A stretch of DNA of 64,000 nt, from the NCBI RefSeq assembly GCF_001180225.1, contig NZ_CVST01000066.1:22419-86418 (forward strand), written 5' to 3'. The stretch comes from Candidatus Pelagibacter communis (lineage in GTDB: Bacteria > Pseudomonadota > Alphaproteobacteria > Pelagibacterales > Pelagibacteraceae). Below the pieces are notes generated by a model that did no database searches, was not told the origin of the DNA, and saw only the letters and a program-made list of their open reading frames with translations. Position numbers and translations under genes: made by a program. Of this stretch, positions 26,744 through 34,900 are shown in pieces; the stretch's first letter is position 1; the number at the start of each line of letters is the position of its first letter.

Positions 26744-27649
26744 TTAATATTCTTTTTGAAAGATATGACTTTTTCCAGTTTTTTTGGCAAGGTTAATTTG
26801 TTTTTGTCTCATTCTAAATCTCGATTTTTGATCATTTGTTAAATTATCGTGACAATTTGGACAAGAAACCCCTTCTTCATATTTTTTAGATTTTTTATCT
26901 TTTAAAGAAATGGGTTTTCTGCATCCACTACACATTGAGTAAGAACCTATTTTCAAACCATGCTTTAAACTAATTCTGTTGTCAAAGACGAAGCACTCAC
27001 CTTTCCATAAACTTTTTTTTGGGTCTGTTTTTTTTAAATAGTTTAAAATACCACCCTTTAATTGGTAGACATTATTGTAGCCTTTATTTTCCAAAAAGAC
27101 TGACGCTTTTTCACACCTAATACCTCCAGTACAAAACATAGCAATAGGTTGATTTTTTTTTAATTTTTTAAGATATTTTGGAAAATCTCGAAAGTTATCT
27201 ACATCTGGATTAATTGAACCTTTAAAAGTTCCAACTTTATATTCAAAAGGTTTTCTCGCATCAATTAAAACTGTTTTTTTATCTTTAATTAATGAGTTCC
27301 ACTTTTGAGGGTTAACGTGACTATCTTTTTTTTTAATTCTCTTTTTTAAACTTAAATTCATTGGAACCACTTCTTTTTTAATTTTTACTTTTGGTTTATG
27401 AAACGGCTGAAAAGTGCTTTTTGAATTATTAATACTATCAAATTTTTCAAATTTAAATAATTTGTGTAAATAATCCTTGATCAGTTTAATATCTTTATTC
27501 TTTCCAGAAATTGTTCCATTTAACCCTTCACTGGAAATGATAATTGTTCCACGTGTGTTTTTATTTAATAATTGATTTTGAAGTATTTTTTGATTTTTCT
27601 TTAAATAAGAAATTTTAATAAACTTATAAAATCCAAAAACATCAAACAT
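26744..27649 (-). CDS. trhO: tRNA uridine(34) hydroxylase, rhodanese-domain (UPF0176)
   Basis: Oxygen-dependent tRNA U34 hydroxylase leading to 5-hydroxyuridine-type wobble modifications, as shown for TrhO/YceA. 301 residues: N-terminal acylphosphatase-like part with GTIIISSEGLNGTISG, central rhodanese domain with the active Cys in AMFCTGGIRCEKAS, then CSGCRKPI and CPNCHDN zinc-like knuckles near the C-terminus. ATG start shares a base with the methyltransferase stop. Confidence 0.9.
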   Translation of the reverse strand: MFDVFGFYKFIKISYLKKNQKILQNQLLNKNTRGTIIISSEGLNGTISGKNKDIKLIKDYLHKLFKFEKFDSINNSKSTFQPFHKPKVKIKKEVVPMNLSLKKRIKKKDSHVNPQKWNSLIKDKKTVLIDARKPFEYKVGTFKGSINPDVDNFRDFPKYLKKLKKNQPIAMFCTGGIRCEKASVFLENKGYNNVYQLKGGILNYLKKTDPKKSLWKGECFVFDNRISLKHGLKIGSYSMCSGCRKPISLKDKKSKKYEEGVSCPNCHDNLTNDQKSRFRMRQKQINLAKKTGKSHIFQKEY

Positions 27650-28299
27650 TATAATTTTCTACAAACTGTCATACCATCACCTAATGGAACTATAATTTTT
27701 TCAACTCTTTTATCTTTGGAAACATAATTATTAAAATCTTTAATAGTTAAAGTGATTTTATCATCACTATTTTCATCGACAACTTGACCATACCACAGAA
27801 CATTATCAATTATAATTAAGCCATTTTTCTTTAATAATATTAAAGATTTTTCGTAATATTCTTTATAATTTTTCTTATCAGCATCAATAAAGATTAAATC
27901 AAAATCCTTTTCTTCTATTTCACTCAAACTTTCTAAAGCTGGTTTAATTATTGTTTGAATTTTATGATTTTGCTTTGCTTTTTCAAAAAATTTTATTGCA
28001 ATTTCGTTAGTTTCTTGATTTTTATCCAAAGCAATTATTCTACCGTCTTCTGGTAAAGCAAGAGACATTGATAAAGCGCTTAAACCGGTAAAAGTTCCAA
28101 TCTCTAGTATTTTTTTAACATTAGATGTTTTTACTATTAAGTGTAAAAATTGAGATTGTGAGATAGATATTTGCATCCTTTTGATGTCTCCCAGAGACTC
28201 ATTATAAGAAATAATTTCTTTTTGAACTGAATGAAGATCTAGTCCATTATTTAAAATGTATTCTTGAATTTTGGTGCTAATTTTTAGATCTGAGCCCAT
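27649..28299 (-). CDS. class I SAM-dependent O-methyltransferase (caffeoyl-CoA OMT-like)
   Basis: 216 residues. SAM-binding motif ILEIGTFTGLSALSMSLALP, acidic IIALDKNQE, and the metal-dependent COMT-like signature FDLIFIDADKKNYKEYYE followed by IIDNVLWYGQV. The Asp residues in FIDADK and the IIDN Asn fit divalent-metal ligands. A small-molecule catechol-type substrate or a tRNA uridine (TrmR-like relatives exist, and trhO is adjacent) are both possible; the sequence alone does not decide. Confidence 0.85.
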   Translation of the reverse strand: MGSDLKISTKIQEYILNNGLDLHSVQKEIISYNESLGDIKRMQISISQSQFLHLIVKTSNVKKILEIGTFTGLSALSMSLALPEDGRIIALDKNQETNEIAIKFFEKAKQNHKIQTIIKPALESLSEIEEKDFDLIFIDADKKNYKEYYEKSLILLKKNGLIIIDNVLWYGQVVDENSDDKITLTIKDFNNYVSKDKRVEKIIVPLGDGMTVCRKL

Positions 28300-28303
28300 A
28301 AAC

Positions 28304-29767
28304 CTAAAGTTTTTTCTTTAAAATCTCATTTACTAACTGAGGGTTAGCTTTTCCACCTGATACTTTCATTACTTGTCCAACAAAGAAGCCAAATAATTTA
28401 ACTTTACCAGATTTATATTCGGTGGCTTTATCTCTATTGCTATCAATTACTTTATCAATTAAAGTCTCTAAAGCTTTTGGATCACTTTCTTGTTTTAAAC
28501 CTTTTTCTTCAACAATTTTTTTAGGATCCTTGTCCCCTTCCATCATTTGTTCAAAAACAGTTTTTGCAATTTTTCCAGAAATTGTGCCATCCTTAATTAA
28601 ATTAATTAATTTTGATAAATTACCAGCACTAATTGGACTATCGGTTATTTCTAAATTTTTTTCATTAAGTGCAGCAAATAATTCACCTATAATCCAGTTT
28701 GTTGCTAATTTAACGTCAGATTTTTTAACAACATCTTCAAAATAGTTTGAAGTTTCAATATCTGAAACCATGATATTTGCTTCATATGGGGTTAATTTAA
28801 ATTGATCTATAAATCTCTTTTTCTTTTCGTCGGGTAACTCCGGTATTTCTGATTGCAATTGATCGATAAATTCATCAGAAACTTCTAGTGGTAATAAATC
28901 AGGATCTGGAAAATATCTATAATCATGAGCATCTTCTTTTGATCTCATAGATCTTGTTTCATTTTTTTTAGTATCAAAAAGTCTTGTTTCTTGATCAACA
29001 GTTTTTCCATCTTCAATTAAATCAACTTGTCTATTAGCTTCATATTCAATAGCCATTTGCATGAATTTAATAGAATTAACGTTTTTAATTTCACATCTAG
29101 TGCCAAAATCTTTTGTTCCTTTTTTTCTCACAGAAACATTAACATCTGCTCTCAAAGAGCCTTCCTGCATATTACCATCACAAGTTCCTAAATATCTCAT
29201 TATTGATCTTAATTTCTTAATATAAGCATTAACTTCCTCTGGTGATCTTAAATCAGGTTTGCTAACAATTTCCATTAAAGCTACTCCTGACCTATTTAAA
29301 TCAACAAAGGTGTTTTTTGGATCTAAATCATGAATACTTTTACCCGCATCTTGTTCTAAGTGTAATCTTTCAATACCAACCTCTTTTTGACCATCAAGCA
29401 TATCCAAAATAACTTTACCTTCACCAACGATTGGGTCCTTAAATTGAGAGATTTGGTATCCTTGTGGCAAATCAGCATAAAAATAATTTTTTCTATCGAA
29501 TACTGATCTTTTGTTAATTTTAGCTTTTAACCCTATTCCAGTTTTAATTGCTTGCTTAACACAAAATTCATTAATCACTGGAAGCATTCCAGGAAATGCA
29601 GCATCTACTAAACTTACCTGTGTGTTAGGCTCAGCACCAAATTTAGTAGCTGATGTAGAAAATAGCTTTGATTGGGAAAGTACTTGAGCGTGAACTTCTA
29701 AACCTATGACAACTTCATATTGATTGTCATTTCTATTAATTAAATATTCTGACTTTTCTTTACTCAC
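28304..29767 (-). CDS. gatB: aspartyl/glutamyl-tRNA amidotransferase subunit B
   Basis: Binds mischarged Glu-tRNA(Gln) or Asp-tRNA(Asn) and activates it for amidation. 487 residues: [54 protein letters not shown], then the C-terminal YqeY-like tail. Start codon is GTG (29767) in a GTGA overlap with the gatA stop. The organism probably lacks a separate GlnRS or AsnRS, which would need a genome check. Confidence 0.96.
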   Translation of the reverse strand: MSKEKSEYLINRNDNQYEVVIGLEVHAQVLSQSKLFSTSATKFGAEPNTQVSLVDAAFPGMLPVINEFCVKQAIKTGIGLKAKINKRSVFDRKNYFYADLPQGYQISQFKDPIVGEGKVILDMLDGQKEVGIERLHLEQDAGKSIHDLDPKNTFVDLNRSGVALMEIVSKPDLRSPEEVNAYIKKLRSIMRYLGTCDGNMQEGSLRADVNVSVRKKGTKDFGTRCEIKNVNSIKFMQMAIEYEANRQVDLIEDGKTVDQETRLFDTKKNETRSMRSKEDAHDYRYFPDPDLLPLEVSDEFIDQLQSEIPELPDEKKKRFIDQFKLTPYEANIMVSDIETSNYFEDVVKKSDVKLATNWIIGELFAALNEKNLEITDSPISAGNLSKLINLIKDGTISGKIAKTVFEQMMEGDKDPKKIVEEKGLKQESDPKALETLIDKVIDSNRDKATEYKSGKVKLFGFFVGQVMKVSGGKANPQLVNEILKKKL

Positions 29768-31221
29768 TTAATCCACCAATCAGTAATTTTGTTTTTAAAA
29801 TTAATTTTTTCTTCCATTGCATAAGCAATGTTTAAGATATTTTGTTCATCAAATGCTTTTCCAATAATTTGTAAACCTAAAGGGTAACCTTTGCTGTCAT
29901 GACCAGCTGGAATAGAAATTCCTGGTAAACCTGCTAAATTTACAGGAACAGTAAAAATATCGTTTAAGTACATTGAAACTGGGTCATTTGTTTTTTCACC
30001 AATTTTAAAAGCTGAACTAGGTGTTGATGGAGTTAATATTGCATCTACTTTTTTGTATGCTTCATCAAAATCATTTTTAATTAGTTTTCTAACTTTTTGA
30101 GCTTTCAAATAATATGCATCGTAATAACCTGAAGATAAAACATATGTGCCTATCATTATCCTTCTTTGAACTTCGGCTCCAAATCCCTCTGATCTAGTTT
30201 TTTCATACATATCAATAAGGTTTTCTCCATCAGCTCTAAAGCCATATTTAACACCATCATATCTTGCAAGATTAGAAGATGCTTCAGCTGGTGCCACTAT
30301 ATAGTAAGTTGGTAAAGCATAATTTGTGTGTGGAAGAGAAATATCAATTATTTCCGCACCACAATCTTTAGCATACTCAATACCTTTTTGCCAAAGATCA
30401 TCAATTTCTTTTGGCATTCCATCAACTCTATATTCTTTTGGTATACCTATTTTTTTTCCTTTAATGTCTTTTATTAATTCTTTGCTGTACTGGTTTCTTT
30501 TAAAATCAATAGAAGTTGAGTCTTTTTGATCATATGAGCTAATTACCTCTTGTAACAAAGCACAATCTTTAACATTTTGAGCCATTGGACCAGCTTGATC
30601 AAGAGAAGATGCAAAAGCAACTATTCCATATCTAGAACAACTACCATAAGTTGGTTTTAAACCAACTGTACCAGTAAATGACGCTGGTTGTCTAATAGAT
30701 CCACCTGTATCAGTTCCAATTGTAATTGGAGTTAATTGTGCTGCTACAGCGGAAGATGAACCACCAGATGAACCACCTGGAACTAAATTTTTATCGATCG
30801 GATTTTGAACATTGCCAAAAAAACTTGTTTCATTTGATGATCCCATTGCAAATTCATCACAATTTAATTTACCAATAAGAATTGCTCCCTCATTCCAAAT
30901 ATTCTGAGTAACGGTAGACTCATAACTAGGTACAAAATTGTTTAATATTTTGCTACCAGCTGTTGTTCTTACATTAACTGTACAAAATAGATCTTTTACA
31001 GCCATTGGTATTCCTGGTAATTTTAAATCCAATTTTGGGTTGTCATCAAATTTTTTAGCTTTTTCTAAAGCATTACTAAAATCTTCAGTAATATAAGTGT
31101 TTAATTCTTTTGATTTTTCTGACCTATCAACAAAAGCTTGGGTAACTTCTGAAGAAGAAAGTTTTTTTTCTTTAATATTATTAACTAATTCAGAAAGTGT
31201 TTGCTTGGTTATGTCAGACAT
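29764..31221 (-). CDS. gatA: aspartyl/glutamyl-tRNA amidotransferase subunit A
   Basis: Amidase-signature glutaminase that releases ammonia for GatB. 485 residues with the Ser-cisSer-Lys triad: Lys76 in MAVKDLF, the [11 protein letters not shown] loop around 148-158 and the nucleophile Ser175 in [13 protein letters not shown] start immediately follows gatC (one-base overlap); gatB follows through a GTGA overlap. Subunit order C-A-B is the standard one. Confidence 0.97.
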   Translation of the reverse strand: MSDITKQTLSELVNNIKEKKLSSSEVTQAFVDRSEKSKELNTYITEDFSNALEKAKKFDDNPKLDLKLPGIPMAVKDLFCTVNVRTTAGSKILNNFVPSYESTVTQNIWNEGAILIGKLNCDEFAMGSSNETSFFGNVQNPIDKNLVPGGSSGGSSSAVAAQLTPITIGTDTGGSIRQPASFTGTVGLKPTYGSCSRYGIVAFASSLDQAGPMAQNVKDCALLQEVISSYDQKDSTSIDFKRNQYSKELIKDIKGKKIGIPKEYRVDGMPKEIDDLWQKGIEYAKDCGAEIIDISLPHTNYALPTYYIVAPAEASSNLARYDGVKYGFRADGENLIDMYEKTRSEGFGAEVQRRIMIGTYVLSSGYYDAYYLKAQKVRKLIKNDFDEAYKKVDAILTPSTPSSAFKIGEKTNDPVSMYLNDIFTVPVNLAGLPGISIPAGHDSKGYPLGLQIIGKAFDEQNILNIAYAMEEKINFKNKITDWWIK

Positions 31222-31508
31222 TATTCTATAACTTTTGGTACAACAAAATAATCTTCATTATCTTTTGGAGAATTTTTTATTATTTGTTCCCTTAAATTTT
31301 TACTTTTAACTTCATCCGGTCTTAATTTTAAAGTCGTTTCAGCCACTGATGTAAGTGGTTCAACATTTTCAGTTTTAAGTTCATTGAGTTTTTCAATGAA
31401 ATCAAAAATTGAATTCAAATCACTAGCAAGTTTTTCAGCTTTTTTCTCATCTACTGAAATTCTTGATAATTTAGATATATGCTTTATGGTTTTAAGATCG
31501 ATGCTCAT
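31221..31508 (-). CDS. gatC: aspartyl/glutamyl-tRNA amidotransferase subunit C
   Basis: Small linker subunit wrapping GatA and GatB. I use the ATG at 31508 (95 residues), which gives the family start MSIDLKTIKHISKLSRI; a GTG at 31538 would add ten hydrophobic residues with no family counterpart. LNSIFDFIEKLNELKTENVEPL and LRPDEV are diagnostic. Heads the minus-strand run down to the nuclease; divergent from ruvX across 50 bases. Confidence 0.93.
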   Translation of the reverse strand: MSIDLKTIKHISKLSRISVDEKKAEKLASDLNSIFDFIEKLNELKTENVEPLTSVAETTLKLRPDEVKSKNLREQIIKNSPKDNEDYFVVPKVIE

Positions 31509-31528
31509 ATGATATTTAAATATGACGC

Positions 31529-31546
31529 AAACTATCACTATAGTTT
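31529..31546. repeat. 7-bp inverted repeat in the gatC-ruvX divergent gap
   Basis: AAACTAT and ATAGTTT arms with a CACT spacer, centred in the 50-base gap. The right arm contains TATAGT, a plausible -10 for ruvX (31539-31544) with a weak TTTAAA 18 bases upstream. It could be an operator or merely promoter overlap. Confidence 0.3.
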
Positions 31547-31558
31547 AAAATATACAAC

Positions 31559-32014
31559 ATGATCACAATAGAAGAATTTAAAAAAAAACAGTCAGAAAAA
31601 TGTCGTTTGATAGGTTTAGATTTGGGCTCAAAAAGAATTGGTGTATCAATTTGTGACGAAAAGCAATTAATTGCTACCCCTTATAAAACTATACATAAAT
31701 CAAAAAATAATGAATTAATTGAAGAGTTAAAAAACATTATTCAAGAGAATGACATCAAGGCAATTATCATTGGTTATCCTTTAAATATGGATGGATCTTT
31801 AGGCTCTTCAGCACAGTCAGTCAATGATGTGTCTAAAAATATAGATAAAGAGTTAGATGTTGATGTGTGTCTTTGGGATGAAAGACTATCAACTGTTGGG
31901 GCTTTTAATTTATCAAGTCAACTAGATGTTAATGTATCTAAAAGAGAGAAGAATATAGATCAGAACGCAGCAGCTTTTATTCTTCAGGGAGCCATAGACT
32001 ATCTAAATAATTAA
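31559..32014 (+). CDS. ruvX: RuvX/YqgF family Holliday-junction resolvase-like protein
   Basis: RNase H-fold nuclease; in E. coli YqgF is linked to 16S rRNA 5'-end maturation, elsewhere to junction resolution. 151 residues: LIGLDLGSKRIGVSICD supplies the first Asp, IIIGYPLNMDGS follows, LWDERLSTVGA gives the Glu-containing motif and NIDQNAAAFILQG the C-terminal Asp. ATG start. The following pyrB starts 43 bases downstream after a small hairpin. Confidence 0.92.
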   Translation: MITIEEFKKKQSEKCRLIGLDLGSKRIGVSICDEKQLIATPYKTIHKSKNNELIEELKNIIQENDIKAIIIGYPLNMDGSLGSSAQSVNDVSKNIDKELDVDVCLWDERLSTVGAFNLSSQLDVNVSKREKNIDQNAAAFILQGAIDYLNN

Positions 32015-32056
32015 TCCTTGCCATTCAATGGCTTTATAGTTATAGAGTTAATTTTA

Positions 32057-32995
32057 ATGGCAAAAAACATCAAAGCTATTAAAATTTCTCAAAAACATTT
32101 GTTAGGTATCCAAGATCTATCAGTTAGTGATATTAACAACATCTTAGATGAATCTGAAACTTTCATTAAATTAAATCAGAGTAAGAACAAGAAAATTGAC
32201 GTTCTTAGAGGCAAAACTCAAATTAATCTATTTTTTGAACCATCAACAAGAACTCAAAGTTCATTTGAGTTAGCTGGAAAAAGACTTGGTGCTGATGTGA
32301 TGTCAATGAATATGAATAATTCAGCAATTAAAAAAGGTGAAACTTTAATTGATACAGCAATGACACTAAATGCGATGCATCCTGACATTATTGTAATAAG
32401 GCATCAAGATTCTGGAGCATGCAATTTATTATCTCAGAAAGTAAATTGTGTAGTATTAAATGCTGGTGATGGCAGACGTGAACACCCTACTCAAGCATTA
32501 CTGGATGCTTTAACAATAAGAAATAGAAAGAAAAAAATTGAAGGATTAAAAATTGCTATATGTGGAGATATTCTTCATTCCAGAGTAGCAAGATCAAATA
32601 TTTACTTATTAACAATGCTTGGTGCTGAAGTAAATATTGTTGCCCCAACAAATTTGATGCCAAAAGAAATTGAAAAATTTGGTGTTAATACTTTTACCGA
32701 TATGAAAAAAGGATTGAAAGATTGTGACATTGTAATGATGCTAAGATTGCAAAATGAGAGAATGACAAGTTCTTATTTGTCATCAAATAGAGAGTATTAT
32801 GAATATTACGGTTTAACACCTGATAAATTAGATCATGCTAAATCTGATGCACTAATAATGCATCCTGGCCCAATGAATAGAGGTATCGAAATAGATACTA
32901 GATTGGCAGACGATATAAATAAAAGTGTAATCAAAGAGCAAGTTGAACTTGGAGTTGCTGTAAGGATGGCCTGTTTAAAAATATTTTGTGAATAA
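32057..32995 (+). CDS. pyrB: aspartate carbamoyltransferase catalytic subunit
   Basis: Forms carbamoyl-aspartate, the committed step of pyrimidine synthesis. 312 residues from the ATG at 32057; a TTG at 32018 would add 13 residues without family support. Carbamoyl-phosphate loop [29 protein letters not shown], and [11 protein letters not shown] are all present. Upstream, 32020-32032 (GCCATTCAATGGC) can form a short hairpin in the 42-base leader. No pyrI regulatory subunit; the partner is the PyrC-like protein immediately downstream with no gap. Confidence 0.95.
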   Translation: MAKNIKAIKISQKHLLGIQDLSVSDINNILDESETFIKLNQSKNKKIDVLRGKTQINLFFEPSTRTQSSFELAGKRLGADVMSMNMNNSAIKKGETLIDTAMTLNAMHPDIIVIRHQDSGACNLLSQKVNCVVLNAGDGRREHPTQALLDALTIRNRKKKIEGLKIAICGDILHSRVARSNIYLLTMLGAEVNIVAPTNLMPKEIEKFGVNTFTDMKKGLKDCDIVMMLRLQNERMTSSYLSSNREYYEYYGLTPDKLDHAKSDALIMHPGPMNRGIEIDTRLADDINKSVIKEQVELGVAVRMACLKIFCE

Positions 32996-34282
32996 ATGAA
33001 AAAACAATATTTTATTAACGCAAATATAATTGATCCTCAAAATTCAATTAATGAAAATGGAGGACTTATTGTTGGAGAAGAAGGTAAAATTGAAGCAATA
33101 GGGAAAAAAGTAAATACAAATAATTTACCGTCCAGAGAAAAACCAATTGATTTAAAAGGAAAATATATATTCCCTGGTTTAGTCGATATGAGAGTTTTTG
33201 TTGGAGAACCTGGGTATGAGTATAAAGAAAATTTTAAAACTTTAAGTAATGCAGCTCTATCTGGAGGAGTAACATCTGTAGTGACAATGCCCAACACAGA
33301 TCCTGTAATTGATAATGTTTCAATAGTAGATTTTTTAAAACGAAGAGGACGAGATAAATCTAAGATTAATATATTTCCATGCGCATCTCTTACGCAAAAT
33401 GTAGAGGGAACAAATATGACAGAATTTGGATTGTTAGCTAGTAAAGGGATTGTAGCTTTTACAGATGGTGTAAAGACAATTCAAAATACTAGATTAATGT
33501 CAAGAATAATGAATTCAGCAAAGGATTTAGGATGTCTAATAATGCAACATGCTGAGGATTATGAATTAGCAAAAAACGGTATGATAAATTCAGGTATAAT
33601 CGCTACAAAACTTGGATTATCAAGTATACCAGATGTGGCTGAGAGAATAATTATTGAGAGAGATTTAACATTGTTAGAAAAAGTAAAGTGTCGATATCAC
33701 ATATCTCAACTATCATCAGGCAAATCAGTAGAAATCATTAAACAAAGGAAAAATGATATTAAATTTTCTTGTGGAGTTTCAATAAATAACCTTTCCTTAA
33801 ATGAAAATGATATTGGAGATTTTAAAACATTTTTAAAATTATCTCCGCCATTGAGAAAAGAAGAAGATAGATTGGCTTTAGTCCAAGGATTAAAAGATAG
33901 AACAATTGATGTCATTGTTTCAGATCATAAACCTGAAGATGAAGAATCAAAACGATTGACATTTTCGCAAGCAGCAACAGGTGCTTCTGGTATTGAAACT
34001 TTATTGTCTTTAAGTTTGGAACTATTTCATAATGGATCTGTAAAACTTGAAACAATAATCCAAGCACTAACATCTAATCCAGCTAAAATTTTAAATATCA
34101 ATAAAGGAAATCTTTCAATTGGTAATGATGCTGACTTTTGTATAGTTGATATAAATAAACCTTGGATTGTAAAAAAAGAAAATTTAATTTCTAAATCTAA
34201 AAATACGTCTATTGAGGACAAAAAACTTCAAGGAAAAGTAACCAATACATTTGTAAAAGGTAAAGAATTATTTAAGATATAA
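32996..34282 (+). CDS. pyrX: dihydroorotase-like protein lacking the metal-binding HxH (non-catalytic PyrC' / PyrX type)
   Basis: 428-residue type I dihydroorotase homologue. Active enzymes read DxHxHxRxPG at the start of the barrel; here residues 64-73 are D-M-R-V-F-V-G-E-P-G. Both metal histidines (to Arg66 and Phe68) and the substrate Arg (to Gly70) are therefore replaced. Downstream HAEDYE, YHISQLSSGKS and SDHKPED remain, the last with the usual DHAPH changed. This is the pattern of inactive DHOases that serve as structural partners of PyrB, known from Pseudomonas. Starts on the base after the pyrB stop. A catalytic dihydroorotase should be encoded elsewhere. Confidence 0.88.
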   Translation: MKKQYFINANIIDPQNSINENGGLIVGEEGKIEAIGKKVNTNNLPSREKPIDLKGKYIFPGLVDMRVFVGEPGYEYKENFKTLSNAALSGGVTSVVTMPNTDPVIDNVSIVDFLKRRGRDKSKINIFPCASLTQNVEGTNMTEFGLLASKGIVAFTDGVKTIQNTRLMSRIMNSAKDLGCLIMQHAEDYELAKNGMINSGIIATKLGLSSIPDVAERIIIERDLTLLEKVKCRYHISQLSSGKSVEIIKQRKNDIKFSCGVSINNLSLNENDIGDFKTFLKLSPPLRKEEDRLALVQGLKDRTIDVIVSDHKPEDEESKRLTFSQAATGASGIETLLSLSLELFHNGSVKLETIIQALTSNPAKILNINKGNLSIGNDADFCIVDINKPWIVKKENLISKSKNTSIEDKKLQGKVTNTFVKGKELFKI

Positions 34283-34284
34283 AA

Positions 34285-34863
34285 ATGGAATTATTAACAA
34301 TAGGTATTATCTCATACCTAATGGGTTCTATCCCTTTTGGGTTAATATTGACTAAAATTTTTTTAAAAAAAGATATCCGAGATATTGGATCAGGCAACAT
34401 TGGTGCAACAAACGCTCTAAGAACAGGAAATAAATTTATTGGTTATTCAACTTTAATACTTGATATAGTTAAAGCAGTTATTCCAGTTTTATATGTAAAG
34501 GTAAATTTTCCTGATCTGATTTATGTATCAGCTTTATGTGCTTTTCTGGGTCATGTTTTTCCAGTTTGGTTAAAGTTTAAAGGTGGTAAGGGAGTAGCAA
34601 CTTATGTTGGTATATTATGCAGTATGAATATAATGTTTGGAATAGTTTTTGGTATTTGTTGGCTTGTAACTTTTTTTATTTCTAAATTTTCATCATTAGC
34701 ATCGCTGACAGGATCATTCTCAGTTCCTATTTATTTGTTACTTTTTGATTCAACAGAAAATGAATTTTTTTTTGGAATAATGTTTATTTTAATATTTTAT
34801 ACTCATAGAGAAAATATTAAACGACTGATAAACAAAGAGGAAAACAAGACTAAAATTTATTAA
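34285..34863 (+). CDS. plsY: glycerol-3-phosphate acyltransferase PlsY
   Basis: Membrane enzyme that acylates glycerol 3-phosphate from acyl-phosphate, the first step of phospholipid synthesis. 192 residues with about five membrane helices and the three family motifs: GSIPFGLILTK, DIGSGNIGATNALRTGN and GHVFPVWLKFKGGKGVATYVG. ATG start 2 bases after pyrX; topA begins 37 bases later. Confidence 0.95.
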   Translation: MELLTIGIISYLMGSIPFGLILTKIFLKKDIRDIGSGNIGATNALRTGNKFIGYSTLILDIVKAVIPVLYVKVNFPDLIYVSALCAFLGHVFPVWLKFKGGKGVATYVGILCSMNIMFGIVFGICWLVTFFISKFSSLASLTGSFSVPIYLLLFDSTENEFFFGIMFILIFYTHRENIKRLINKEENKTKIY

Positions 34864-34864
34864 T

Positions 34865-34892
34865 TTGACTATCAAAGACTTTTAAGTAGTTT
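34865..34892 (+). promoter_or_regulatory. candidate promoter for topA
   Basis: TTGACT (34865-34870), 16 bases, TAGTTT (34887-34892), ending 8 bases before the topA ATG; the transcript would be almost leaderless. It is in the largest gap of this plus-strand run. The -10 is a weak match. Confidence 0.3.
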
Positions 34893-34900
34893 GTTAGATT

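Noticed and set aside
31509..31538. GTG start for gatC at 31538
   Set aside because: Adds ten hydrophobic residues absent from the family; ATG 31508 gives the normal N-terminus.
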